Notes: generated by a model not told the origin, from the letters alone. Numbered from the stretch's first letter, positions 22,816 through 34,548 are shown. The stretch: DNA of 64,000 nucleotides from Rhyacophila brunnea (GCA_022495005.1 JAGYXB010001042.1:62001-126000); one strand, 5' to 3'. Numbers and translations are program-made.

Positions 22816-23310
22816 CCACGATGGCCGCGTGGCTTAAGCGCTGGCCTCTCGTGTCGGGGGTACAAGGTTCGAATCCTGGGTCTGGAAAGTAGGTACACAT
22901 ATTGTTTTTCAATTTGTGTATGAGTCATAGTATGGACCTAATACGTTGAGCAAGTGGCTGACATCCATTTCTCGTAAAAATAAAAATCTGTTAATACAAA
23001 CTTCCACCCTGCTTTGGCCCATATCGTGGGCGTACAGGCCGAAGTCACTAACTCCAAATACACATTTCTGAGATAATCAATGTTTTGTGTTTTTGGTATT
23101 CTTAAAATGGTTGTAAAATCTTTATTTTTTTAGTTATTCATTACTTTTATTTTTTTATGTGTTCAATAATCTTAAATCGTGACTTCTGCCAGTCAAGCAG
23201 CATTACTTTTTCTATATAATGATTTTAAAATCTCAATTTCGTCCAAACTGGAGTTAGTGACTTCTGCTTGTACGCCCACGATATGATCCTATTAGAATCA
23301 GACATGGTCG
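22816..23310 (+). mobile_element. SINE-2 interrupted by a palindromic TA-4 element
   Basis: The head CCCACGATGGCCGCGTGGCT and B box GGTTCGAATCC (about 22,866-22,876) are intact; the body GACCTAATACGTTGAGCAAG follows. The 3' end is split: GGCCCATAT precedes the insertion and ATATGATCCTATTAGAATC follows it, rejoining to the sequence seen uninterrupted at 34,077. Confidence 0.85.
23025..23280. mobile_element. TA-4 palindromic MITE nested in SINE-2
   Basis: 256 bp, left CGTGGGCGTACAGGCCGAAG, right TTCTGCTTGTACGCCCACG, inverted arms of about 35 bp. ATAT occurs on both sides (23,021-23,024; 23,281-23,284) and once in the empty site, so the duplication is ATAT, or TA with one more terminal base each side. 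Confidence 0.8.
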
Positions 23311-23334
23311 AAAGAAGAAAATTAAATTTTCTCA

Positions 23335-23855
23335 AATCAGCTGGGGTCGACCCACTGCTGGATGAAAGCCTCCCCTAGCTCCCTTTACTCTTCTCGGTAC
23401 CTAGTTCTTAGCCGCAATGTACCTACATCCACCGAACTTTATGAGTTCGTATATCCAGCAGGTTTTAGGGCGTCCCTCTGGGCGCTTAGTGCCCCTTCTG
23501 TGCCACTGTATGGCGGCTTTGGACCCAGTAGGTTGAGTAAGCGACTAACACCCATTTCTCAAAACAAATACATATGACTGACAAAGTTTAACGTGTACTA
23601 TTTATGTCGGCTCTTAACAGCCTACCTCCATCCTTCGCCTCTGGGCACCACCGTAATACGACGGTATTTGTCCACTTTCCGAACGACATGTCCAGACCAT
23701 TGCCATTTCATCCGCTTAGCGACCTCTATCACAACGCTTACTCTTGTCTGCTTCCTTATTCATTGGTTTATTTTGTGATATTTACGCGTTATGCCCAACA
23801 TGCACCTTTCCATGCCACGTTGTGCTACTCGTACGAGCGACATTACAAGTAATTT
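23335..23855 (-). pseudogene. RTE-like LINE ORF2 fragment, mosaic
   Basis: The minus strand carries the same 3' LINE region as 21,409-21,876 in two blocks: 23,335-23,518 (CCACTGCTGGATGAAAGCC...) and about 23,650-23,850 (...TTACGCGTTATGCCCAACAT). Between them lie a SINE-2 scrap (about 23,519-23,560) and a hAT-1 right end. No usable frame remains. Confidence 0.7.
23562..23647. mobile_element. hAT-1 right-end fragment
   Basis: ACATATGACTGACAAAGTTT through CCTACCTCCATCCTTCGCC matches the last 85 bp of the hAT-1 copies; no left end. Confidence 0.6.
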
Positions 23856-24073
23856 TGGTACTGTTCGGTTAAAGCGGATACAGCGGAAAACGCATTTTGA
23901 AAATAGCCTATAAACTGGATTATTTGTTAGTTTAAATTAGGTTAGGTTGGGTTAGGTTAGGTTAGGTTAGGTTTGGTTAGGTTAGGTTAACCTAACAAAT
24001 AATCCAGTTTATCGGCTATTTTCAAAATGCGTTTTCCGCTGTATCTGCTTTAACCGAACAGTACCGTAATTTT
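23849..24073. mobile_element. Palindromic transposon with TTAGG telomere-repeat core and 8-bp duplication
   Basis: GTAATTTT occurs at 23,849-23,856 and 24,066-24,073. Between them, 74-bp inverted arms (23,857-23,930; 23,992-24,065) differ at about two positions and start GGTACTGTTCGGTTAAAG. The 61-bp centre is a run of GGTTA units (about 10, two imperfect), i.e. the insect telomere repeat TTAGG. Perfect 8-bp flanks indicate transposition as a unit, consistent with hAT-like or other 8-bp-duplicating transposases. No coding. Confidence 0.85.
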
Positions 24074-25235
24074 CTTTTATTTATTAAAAACACACCACTT
24101 TCTTTCTTTCTTTGTCCGCCATGTAAAGTTAGAAACATGCATTTACCATAGTTTACCTTTCGCTTATAGATTGTGAAACATCACATCAGCTAATCCGCGA
24201 TGTGGTACCTCTAGATATATTGAAAACCAGAGTTAAGAACGACATTGTGGGAACACTAAAATTAAAACCTGCTAGTATGTAAGGATAATAAACGATCCCA
24301 CAAAGTATAAAGAAATGTATGAAAAGAAAAATCGCTTGTCGAGTAGACAACGATTTGTATTGATAGCATTTACACAGATGAAAATGTGTGGGAAATTTTC
24401 TTTGGTTTTCATTGTATCATCTGTACATGATCAAACACAACAAATGGATACATTGATTGTGTCTTCATTTACTTATTAATGCTTTTATTTATCACATATG
24501 AAAGCATTCTTTATTTATATCATATATGATATGTACCTACATACATTAAAATCTACGAATCCGCTATTAGTCGAAAGCTATTTCGACTTTCGCATCACGA
24601 AAATGAATTGCCTATTCTAATCGTCATACAAAAAGGGACGAAATTATCTTCAATCTGACTTGATTGTGTAATAATGGACACAATAAAATATATTAAATGC
24701 TTGCCAGAATGGTTAATGTCCGTTCCAGTGGATTCACACCCTATGATTATTCTTTTTATGAGTTTTATGACTTACCGACTTTGACTAATATTATAATATC
24801 ATCTAGTCATGATATGATAAAGTGAAGCATTACAAAAAAGGGTATAATTGACAAAACATGCCACACCTGTTTAATTAATCTGAGACAGTAAAGGGAAGAG
24901 GCGACGATTACAAACAAACGGTGTGACTGTTCCACGAGGCATCCGCACGATGGCTTTAAAAACTATGCTTTTAGCTTAAACTTTTCCCTTTCCGTCAAGT
25001 CGCAAAAACATACTGGAAAGCGAGATTGCAGAATTACGCCTTCAACACGTGCAGTCTCGCGTGAGCAAGTGAGATTTGGAAATAGTCCAAATTTTCAAAC
25101 AAAAAAAATATGTTAAAATTTTTTTTGAACTACTTATCTATCATTACGTATACCAAGACTCGACTATATTCAGACCGTGGCACTGAATTACGATGGTAGT
25201 GCTAATTATTCGAATGTAATGTGGTAATTTTTAAG
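24074..25235. other. 1.1-kb stretch without recognised features
   Basis: AT-rich, no frame of note. Confidence 0.5.
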
Positions 25236-25945
25236 ATTAAGGGCGGATATGCTCAGCGTAGGTCAAAATAGAGCTTTTATTGCATTTTCATACCATGACC
25301 CTGGACATTCCTTAAACGTTGTAGATAATCTATTTATATAATTTTGAAGCCTTGTTATCCTTTATATTTATTTTAAACATTTGATGACTGCAAAAAGTAT
25401 TTTTATTACATAAAATAGTGTTCTTTTAAACCTCTCGCTCTAATGTTTTAGAATATAGTCATATTTCAGTACATGAATGTGCAGCGGTGTGAAGATTTTT
25501 TACATTCATTAATTTTTAAACGCGTTTATAAAATCATTAGTATAATTTATGACGAGATTATTTTTGTAAAATATTTACGATAAAAAAATATATTGATAAT
25601 CTCTGTGATCCCAAATTTGACAAGAATTAGGCATTTTATTATTCAAAAAATGGGCAAGATTAACACGTTTGAAGATAATTCTAAAGATACTAATTATAAG
25701 CTATATTTTTGACCATTCAAGTGTGATAAACATTCTACGAATAATGATTGCTCTATAATAATTATTGACCTAAGAATAAGGTAGTGTTTTTTTGAAATAC
25801 GCCATTTCCTTTGTCATTCCCCAGTGGTTAAGCTACAACATACGGCGGTAGCCATAAATTGACAAACCAAAATTGAAATAGGGAGTAAGATCATGTGTGT
25901 TTGAACATGTACCTAACCGATTTTTTTTAATTTTTTTTAAACGGT
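25236..25945. mobile_element. TTAA-2 element, copy lacking right terminus
   Basis: Starts TTAAGGGCGGATATGCTCAG and shows the family body (GACATTCCTTAAACGTTGTA, GATGACTGCA.AAAGTATTT, CATTTGATG). It runs to the AGTAAGATCATGTGTG region, then a T-rich break. The inverted right end seen at 51,930 is missing. Confidence 0.7.
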
Positions 25946-26599
25946 GTATACCCACGTGAATACTCACTCACGTGAAGAACACGTGCAATAACTTCATTTT
26001 CATAAACGAAACTTGCGTGCTGACGCCCGCAGACAGTATCTCCTATATATTATTATCCTAAGAGATTTTGGAAAATACACCAACAGCTCATTTAAGCGAC
26101 ATTTTATTGTTATTTTTACATCTTCACTTCGAAATGTGCGCTACCGATTTATCTACCGATTGAATTGAACACATTTCAGAAATTTTCCATGATTTTACAT
26201 GTACGTGACGTTTATATCCGATATTTTCTTACACATCGTATGCAATCGCCATATTTACTGTTTACGCCCCACAGAATGACGTCTTCGTCGCTTAAGACCT
26301 TCTAATCCTTTATTTGACAAACGAATTTGATTATTTTTATTCAAATATCGTAATGTAGGCATTGGCGCACTTTTTTCCGGTGAAAAAACCATAATCTTGC
26401 TACAATTTACTGCGTAAATAAAAATCTGACAGGTGTGTCCGCCACTGTCCGTCATATCATAGATAACGTGACATTCCAAATTTGATTTTTTTAAATACTT
26501 CTTTGTGGCTGTTCACCCACTATTTTTGTTATTGAATAATTACCTAGGCTACTAATTTCCATACTAAAAAAGTTGCCATTGCAAACAATGAAAGAAATT
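25946..26599. other. Unrecognised stretch with one plausible-looking small frame
   Basis: The minus frame 26,479-26,255 (74 codons) has balanced composition, a central Cys and a basic end (LKRRRRHSVGRKQ). I recognise no family, see no splice context that convinces me, and cannot call it a gene. Confidence 0.3.
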
Positions 26600-29500
26600 A
26601 ATACGAATTGTTATAGTTATCAAAATGTGTGATATTGTATAATATCTACCTATTTTTTTCGTCTCTATCATCATCAATCTTGACCTATACACTGCTGGAT
26701 GAAGGCCTCCTAAGCCTTATTCTACTCCTTACTTACACATGAATTGTTATATTTATCAAAATCAGTGATATAATATTATAATCTAACTATCTATATATAA
26801 TGCCATTATTATCACGAGCCTCAATAAATCCACTGCTGGATGAAGGCCTCTCTACGTTGATTGTATTCTTGACAGTATTGAATTTCTAATGTTATTTATC
26901 TACATATTCATATCGTCATCATAATCATCATCATCATCATCAACTAGGATCAATCCACTACTGGATGAAGGGTTCCGCAACCTGATTCTACTACTATCGG
27001 TTTAACGAATTTGCGATATTATACCTATTTCTATCATTCTTATATCATCGACCTGAACCAATCCACTGCTGGATAATGGCCTCCCTAGCCCGGTTCTACT
27101 CCTTTCTGTCATATGAATTGCTGTATTTACCAAAATCGGTGATATTATATTTAAAAACATATTCATATCGTCATCATCATCATCAACCAGGATCCATCCA
27201 CTGCTTAATACTTTGGACGCGGAAGACGCACACGGTGCGTAATGACCAGGCGGCCGATCGATGTAATTAACGTGCATTTTAAAGGGGGCAATTAAAATCT
27301 CATTATCTATTCAGCAGCGAAAGCGTTAATAAAGACCTCCCTAGCCTGATTCTACTCCTTTTGTCATATGAATGTATGTATTTATCAAAATCTGTGATAT
27401 TATATGTATCTACACATTCATATCGTTATCATCATCATCATCATCATATACCTGAACCAATCCACTGCTTAATAAAGACCCCCTTAGCCTAATTCTCCTC
27501 CTTTCTGTCATATGAATTTCTGTATTTATCAAAATCGGTGATATTATATTTATTTATTCATATCGTCGTCATCATCATCATCATCGACCTGAACCAATCC
27601 ACTGCTTCATAAAGACCTCCCTAGCCAGATCTCCTTTCTGTCATATGAATTTCTGTATTTATCAAAATCGGTGATATTATATATTTATTTAAATATTCAT
27701 ATCGTCATCATCATCATCAACCAGGATCCATCCACTGCTTAATAAAGACCTCCCTAGCTTGATTCTACTCCTTTTGTCATATGAATGTATGTATTTATCA
27801 AAATCTGTGATATTATATGTATCTACACATTCATATCGTCATCATCATCATCATCATTATCATATACCTGAACCAATCCACTGCTTAATAAAGACCCCTT
27901 AGCCTAATTCTCCTCCTTTCTGTCATATGAATTTCTGTATTTATCAAAATCGGTGATATTATATTTATCTACATATTCATATCGTCATCATCATCATCAA
28001 CATCGACCTGAACCAATCCACTGCTTAATAAAGACCTCCCTAGCCAGATTCTACTCCTTTCTGTCATATGAATTTCTGTATTTATCAAAATCGGTGATAT
28101 TATATTTATTTACATATTCATATCGTCATCATCATCATCATTGACCTGAACCAATCCACTACTTAAAGACCTCCTTAGCCTGATTCTACTCCTTTCTGTC
28201 ATATGCATTGATGTATTTATCAAAATCGGTGATATTATATTTATCTACATATTCATATGGTCATTATCATTATCATCATCATTGACCTGAACCAATCCAC
28301 TGCTTAATAAAGACCTCCCTAGCCAGATTCTACTCCTTTCTGTCATATGAATTGCTGTATTTATCAAAATCGGTGATATTATATTTATCTACATATTCAT
28401 ATCGTCATCATCATCATCATCGACCTAAACCAATCCACTGCTTAATAAAGACCTCCCTAGCTTGATTCTACTCCTTTCTGTCATATGAATTGCTGTATTT
28501 ATCAAAATCGGTGATATTATATTTATTTACATATTCATATCGTCATTATCATCATTATCATCATGATCATCATCGACCTGAAACAATCCACTGCTTAATA
28601 AAGACCTCGCTAGCCTGATTCTACTGTTTTCTGTCATATGAATTGCTGTATTTATCAAAATCGGTGATATTATATTTATTTACATATTCATATCGTCATC
28701 ATCATCATCATCGACCTAAACTAATCCACTACTTAAAGACCTCCTTAGCCTGATTCTACTCCTTTCTGTCATATGAATTGCTGTATTTATCAAAATCGGT
28801 GATATTATATTTATTTTAATATTCATATCGTCATTATCATCATTATCATCATCATCATCATCGACCTGAAACAATCCACTGCTTAATAAAGACCTCGCTA
28901 GCCTGATTCTACTCTTTTCTGTCATATGAATTGCTGTATTTATCAAAATCGGTGACATTATATTTATTTACATATTCATATCGTCATCATCATCATCATC
29001 GACCTAAACCAATCCACTACTTAAAGACCTCCTTAGCCTGATTCTACTCCTTTCTGTGATATGAATTTCTGTATTTATCAAAATCGGTGATATTACATTT
29101 ATCTACATATTCATATCGTCATCATCATCAACCAGGATCAATTCACTGCTGGATGAAGAGTTCCGCAACCTGATTCTACTACTATATTATACCTATTTCT
29201 ATCGTCCTTATCATCATTGACCTGAACCCATCTATTGCTGGATAAAGGCCTCCTATGCCTGATTCTACTCCTTTCTGTCATTTGAATTGCTGTATTTATC
29301 AAAATCGGTGATAATATATATTATATCTATTTATATTTCCATTATCATTATGAACCTGAATCAATCCACCGGTGGATGAAGGCCTCTCTAAGTTGTTTGA
29401 ATTTCTGTCGGTCATATGAATTACTATATTTATCAAAATTGCTGATATTATATTTTCCCATTCATAATATCGTCATTATCATCATCAACCAAGATTAATC

Positions 29501-29621
29501 CACTGCTGGATGAAGGTTATCCCAACCTAATTCTACTCTTCTTGGTCATATAAACTGCAATATTTTTTTAAATTTGTGACCTACCTACCTACCCATTTAT
29601 ATCGTCATTATCGTCATCAAT

Positions 29622-29652
<31 letters not shown>

Positions 29653-29720
29653 TTTAAGCTGATTCCACATCTTTAGGTCTTATAAATTCCTATTCTTATC
29701 AGATATAATATGTATTACTT
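26600..29720. repeat. Tandem array of about 20 units of 130-155 bp, derived from an RTE tail
   Basis: Each unit runs GTCATATGAATTGCTGTATT, TATCAAAATCGGTGATATTA, ACATATTCATATCGTCATC, a (TCA)n tract of variable length, then ACCTGAACCAATCCACTGCT and TAATAAAGACCTCCCTAGCC. The CCACTGCTGGATGAAGGCC block plus (TCA)n equals the 3' end of the RTE-like LINEs at 23,335 and 45,311 (reverse complement). Central units (about 27,340-29,100) are very similar; outer units are diverged and keep the more LINE-like form (GGATGAAGGCCT). All frames across it are artefacts. Confidence 0.9.
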
Positions 29721-30700
29721 CATTATTTATTAACATTTGTCTCGATATGAATGTCCCGCACTGGGAAACTATATTATTTAAGGTTAATTTTTAAAACAAA
29801 ATATGATTTTTAAAATATTATTCTGTGGCTCCAAGCATTTATTTTTTATAGACAATGAAACAAAATAATGTTTAAATTTATTTTTTATGCTGCTTTCCTT
29901 TTTCTATTATGTAAATGGGATCCGAAAGAGATTAATATTCGCGTTATATTGGATCGCTATTTATGATAATCACGATTGAGATGTATAACTATTTATCATA
30001 TTTAAATGCACATACCTACACATATATTGTATTAAAATTAAAATGACAGTGGTAGCAATCGGCGATTGCCAGCTGTTTTGCTAGGCTTAGCAGCCTGAAA
30101 TGGTGTCAGATGATATTGAGAAGGCCAGACTCCAGAATAGACTACGCACATGACTCTAAATTTGTATTTGCAGTGACGACATGCATATCGTAAAACTGAC
30201 AAATCAGATAAATTTTCAATTGTCTGACGTGAATGAAAATCCATCCCGAAGGGAAAACTATGGCGCCGTCTATACACACTTTACAATTATTATATTAAAA
30301 TCCAACACCAAGTCACTATGATGAAAAGCTGTCTGCAAGACCTAGCGAGACAGACTGGCGAGAGAGAGGTGGATCAGCTATTAATATTAAATACACTAAA
30401 ATCCACAAATTATTTTTTTAGTCGACATTTTTATTCTGTGTATCACAACACCATTATCAGCCATAACTGCAAAAATAAACGATTTTTGCCTGTTTAAGTA
30501 TTTTATTTAACCATAAAGATAAGTACAAGATTTTCCATTTTATCTAGTAATTATGACAATGAGTACCTACTTACTTTGGATACCATAATATGCTGATCAA
30601 TACACAGTATTGTGAATTAATAAGAAGTTCTCACCTCTCCTGTAAGTAATATACCTAGTACCTACCTATCATATAGGCAGGCTCAAATAGCGTTCTCTTA
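29721..30700. other. Unrecognised stretch
   Basis: The 79-codon minus frame 30,277-30,038 has balanced composition including a CRHCKYKF segment, but matches no family I know; a retroelement remnant or chance. Confidence 0.35.
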
Positions 30701-31039
30701 GGCCCGTTTCAGACGGGACACCGGTGTCGCGCTCGTATATAATAAGGAGGTCTTTATATTCGAATAAAAGGGCCTTTGTATTATGTTTATGAACGCCCCG
30801 AGCTAATGAGTCAAAGTGTGTCCAGTACACTTTTCCGTCGGCCGCTACATTCTCAAGCCGCCGATACACATGTTTTTATGACCGAAGCCAGTTTTATGTT
30901 CTAATTTATATCGCAAAATTATGCGTCGACTCATTAGCTCTGGGCGTTCATAAACATAATACAAAGGCCCCCTTATTCGAATACAAAGGCCTCCTTATTA
31001 TATATGAGCGCGACACCGGTGTCCCGTCTGAAACGGGGG
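30701..31039. mobile_element. TTA-2 MITE with about 105-bp inverted arms
   Basis: Left GGCCCGTTTCAGACGGGACA, right GTCCCGTCTGAAACGGGGG. TTA occurs on each side (30,698-30,700; 31,040-31,042), fitting PIF/Harbinger-like insertion. The arms include ACCGGTGTCGCGCTC and GCGTTCATAAACATAATAC-type blocks. The 66-codon frame inside is an artefact. Confidence 0.8.
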
Positions 31040-31486
31040 TTATAGTCTTGATAATGGTGGTAGGTATTACTGAAAAAAGCTATTGACTAAAAAGCAAATT
31101 TTGTGGAATTAAATTCTTATTAATTTTATAATTATTATATTGTTGAAAAACAGAATTCCATGAAATAAATTCTAAATCAATTACAAATAACTATTGCTTA
31201 ATTATTGTGGAAGCTCAGTTTAATTTGTTTAATCGTAATTTATATTTTTTAGATGCTATCCAAGTACTTTGGACAATACAGAACCAATATGTTCTCTTCA
31301 ATTCACTGGAGCAAGTAAGTTAATATGCAGTAATGAAAGAAAGTCTAAATTGAATGATTGACCTAAAGACAATGACATTGTTAATGGACAACTCACTCAA
31401 TACAGTAGTTAGCAAATAAATTCACGCATAGCAACATTCGCACATGTATAGGTAGACGTCACGCAATTTCCATTATGCGACATCAC
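31040..31486. other. AT-rich non-coding stretch
   Basis: Nothing recognised. Confidence 0.5.
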
Positions 31487-32256
31487 GCATCGGGAATTTA
31501 TAGCAATATCACCTTTATTGTAATGGCGTTAGAACAGTGTTTCTAGTGACAATCATCATTTGAGCGAACCCGTTCGAACCGAACCATTCGGCAGACCCAA
31601 CAAAAAGCATCAGAAATTTATAGCAATATCACCTTTATTGTAATGGCGTTAGAACAGATTATGCCATTCGGCAGACCCGACAAAAAAGTGAGTGTCATTT
31701 TTCTTTCCAGATGCGTCGTCCATATTAATGTCATTGCCTAAAGATGATGATTCAAACTTACAACTTTTCAAATAAATATTTAAAAAAGATTAATGTAAAC
31801 CAATTTATTAATTGTTAATTATTGTTACTCGATTGAGCTATACGTGTTCTTGACAAAGCTCACAAGTACACGCATCGGGAATTTATCGCAATATCACCTT
31901 TATTGTAATGGCGTTAGAACAGTGTTTCTAGTGAAAATCATCATTTGAGCGAACCCGTTCGAACCGAACCATTCGGCAGACCCGACACAAAGCATCGGCA
32001 ATTTATAGACATATCACCTTTATTGTAATGGCGTTAGAACAGATTATGCCATTCGGCAGACCCGACAAAAAAGTGAGTGTCATTTTTCTTTCCAGATGCG
32101 TCGTCCGTATTAATGTCATTGCCTAAAGATGATGATTCAAACTTACAACTTTTCAAATAAATATTTAAAAAAGATTAATGTAAACCAATTTATTAATTGT
32201 TAATTATTGTTACTCGATTGAGCTATACGTGTTCTTGACAAAGCTCACAAGTACAC
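31487..32256. repeat. 385-bp tandem duplication with an internal repeat
   Basis: Units 31,487-31,871 and 31,872-32,256 are nearly identical (few substitutions). Within each, a block GAATTTATAGCAATATCACC...GGCGTTAGAACAG is itself repeated about 120 bp later, with CATTCGGCAGACCC.ACAAAAA after each. The small number of differences implies a recent duplication. Confidence 0.9.
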
Positions 32257-33659
32257 AGCTTCGATAAAAAATCTGATTACGAAATGATATTTTCATTAGT
32301 CGATGATTGGTTTTTCATACTGAATCAAATGGTAAACGCGAGCTTTTGGGTGTTAGAGAAAGCAATATTTGGCAGCTTTCCAAGAGTTGAGTCGGACCGT
32401 CTGGAAATGGAAGCTCACTCGCAGCGAAAGTTTCCTAAATTGTTTGTAATCGCGAGTGGAAATTCCGGCAATGACTACATATATACACAAGTGTATAATA
32501 TAACAGGTATGCATTTAACTTACACATCCAAAACTCACACTTAGCTAAGAATTAATGGCTTCCAGAATCAATCGTGACAAAAAACACATAATGTAATTTA
32601 ATTAATAGTCAGTGGGATTTTGAATGAATAAATTGAATGGCTATCTGAAATATTCTCCTTATGTGTACTTTATAATCATGATTTAACAAGGTGTTGTGCT
32701 TGAAATCGTTGCGGGTAACTAAAATCCAAAATGCGGCCGCGCCAGACATTGATATGAAAATATCAATCATAACTCATTTCACAGTAAAGTCGTTCTATGA
32801 AAAATTTGTTGTACAATTTTTTGTTGAATAGGTACCTACATTACATACAATATAGGTATAACTGATTAAACATTGCTTATGATAATGGTCCAAAATGAAT
32901 AATTTAGGGTATATTTGGGATCCAACCCTAAATATCCGTATACTCCGGATTTGCTATTTTTTTTCAATATCACATTGAAATTAATTTCTAATAAACCAAC
33001 TGTAGGTACAAAAAATACTGCAAATATTTTTTCAATCAAAATATTGCACTAAATATAGTAGCACCATATGGTCGGATAGCATACATTATTATCTAATTAA
33101 ATAATTTTCATATAATAACACTTTTCGAATGCCCTTAGTCGTACCTAATCAAACCTGCATATCCATTCGGCCACGTGAGAGAACGAACAAATTAAATGCA
33201 AGCTGTCATCCGGTGACTAGTTTCTGGTGATCTCGGCAATTTATATTATTACTTGAGACAAATCCTTGAAATATGTGCGCAGGGTAGGATCGACAAACGA
33301 AAATCGCCCGGGTGGTTTTATCGGCACAAAACCGACCGGCGGCTAGATGAATGATAAAAGTTACATTCCACGCTATATTCAGAAAGTCTGTACAATAATA
33401 GAAATATAATTCTACGCGGCTAACCAAAGCGTTTTTTCTACGCCGCCCGGATCGGCGATTTTTCTCCGCCGTCCGTCGGAAGTCCGCTTTGACGTCGGGG
33501 GAGAAATTACTTTCCCATTTCGGAGAATGTATTACTCGAGAAATGAGAAAAGAAATATTGCACGTTTGCGTGAATACGTGAGTGAATCAAATTTGTTTGA
33601 ATTTACTTAGGGATTCACTCAGAGATCAATGGCCTGGGAATTGAATCGTAACTGATATC
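32257..33659. other. 1.4-kb low-copy stretch
   Basis: An 86-codon plus frame (32,284-32,544) and a 73-codon minus frame (33,427-33,206) show no domain. About 33,410-33,530 is GC-richer. I found no other copy in the window. Confidence 0.4.
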
Positions 33660-33692
33660 GAACAAACAAACAAACAAACAAACAAACAAACT
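33660..33692. repeat. (CAAA)n microsatellite
   Basis: Uninterrupted run of about eight AAAC units. Confidence 0.9.
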
Positions 33693-33866
33693 CAAACTTG
33701 GTCGAAAACAATATTTCGACCAAGCATACGAATTATTAGAATCAGGGAACACAAACATAATGTAGTAAGACAATGCAATACTTACTTGAGAATGCAGAAA
33801 AAAACAACTGTGTAAGAATATATTATTTTTAATAGTTACATCGGTTCCACACTTTTGTCGGTTACT

Positions 33867-34126
33867 AAATTGTACGCCCACGGTGGCCGCGCGGCATAAA
33901 CGTTGGACTATAAAGCCGTGGGCCTCAGGTTCGAATCCTGGGTCTGGCAAGTAGGTACACATATTGTTTTTCAATTTGTGTGTGTCAGGGTATGGACTTA
34001 ATAGGTTGAGCAAGTGGCTGACATCCATTTCTCGTAAAAAACAAAATCTGTCAATACAAACCTCCACTCTGTGGAGGCCCATATGATCCTATTAGGATCG
34101 AGTATAGTCGGAAAAAAAATTGTACG
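33867..34126 (+). mobile_element. SINE-2, full length, with about 10-bp target duplication
   Basis: Head GCCCACGGTGGCCGCGCGGC, B box GGTTCGAATCC, body TTAATAGGTTGAGCAAGTGG, 3' end AGTATAGTCGGAAAAAAAA. AAATTGTACG flanks both sides (33,867-33,876; 34,117-34,126; the edges overlap the element and its A-run by a few bases). The 155-codon minus frame across it, with its DPGFEPEAHG string, is a SINE translation, not a gene. Confidence 0.9.
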
Positions 34127-34313
34127 TGTTACATTTCGCCGTATCACAGTTCACCTAGAGCTGTCTTAGTATAGTATAGCATTGAGATCAAAAGAAATAC
34201 GCGTTGTTCGTGGAGCATTGCGGACAGTAAAGTAATGGTTCAAATTTATTAAGTTAAATTATTTTATTTTTTATAATTCATATAATTTCATTCCAAGCAA
34301 ATGGTTACACATA

Positions 34314-34548
34314 TCCGACTATGTCCGATCCTAATATGATCATATGGGCCTCCACAGAGTAGAGGTTTGTATTAACAGATTTTGTTTTTACGAGAAATGG
34401 ATGTGAGCCACTTGCTCAACCTATTAGATCCATACCCTGACTCGCACACAAATTGAAAAACAATATGTGTACTTGCCAGACCCAGCATTCGAACCTGGGA
34501 CCAACGGCATGAAAGTCCAACGCTTAAGCCGCGCGGCCACCGTGGGCG
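34314..34548 (-). mobile_element. SINE-2, minus-strand copy
   Basis: Reverse orientation of the preceding copy: CCGACTATGTCCGATCC at the left, GCCGCGCGGCCACCGTGGGC at the right. With 33,876-34,116 it forms a head-out inverted pair about 200 bp apart. Confidence 0.88.

Noticed and set aside
23936..23990. A real telomere or chromosome-end junction
   Set aside because: Only about ten TTAGG units, enclosed by inverted arms and an 8-bp duplication, with ordinary sequence on both sides.
27002..28958. Asp-rich and His-rich frames (DDDDDD, HHHHH)
   Set aside because: Translations of (TCA)n/(GAT)n tracts in the tandem array.
26600..29720. CRISPR array
   Set aside because: Period 130-155 bp, no short identical repeats with unique spacers, eukaryotic context.
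33615..34082. 155-codon minus-strand frame
   Set aside because: It runs across the SINE-2 copy; the DPGFEPEAHG-like string is what a SINE head gives when translated. No independent evidence of coding.
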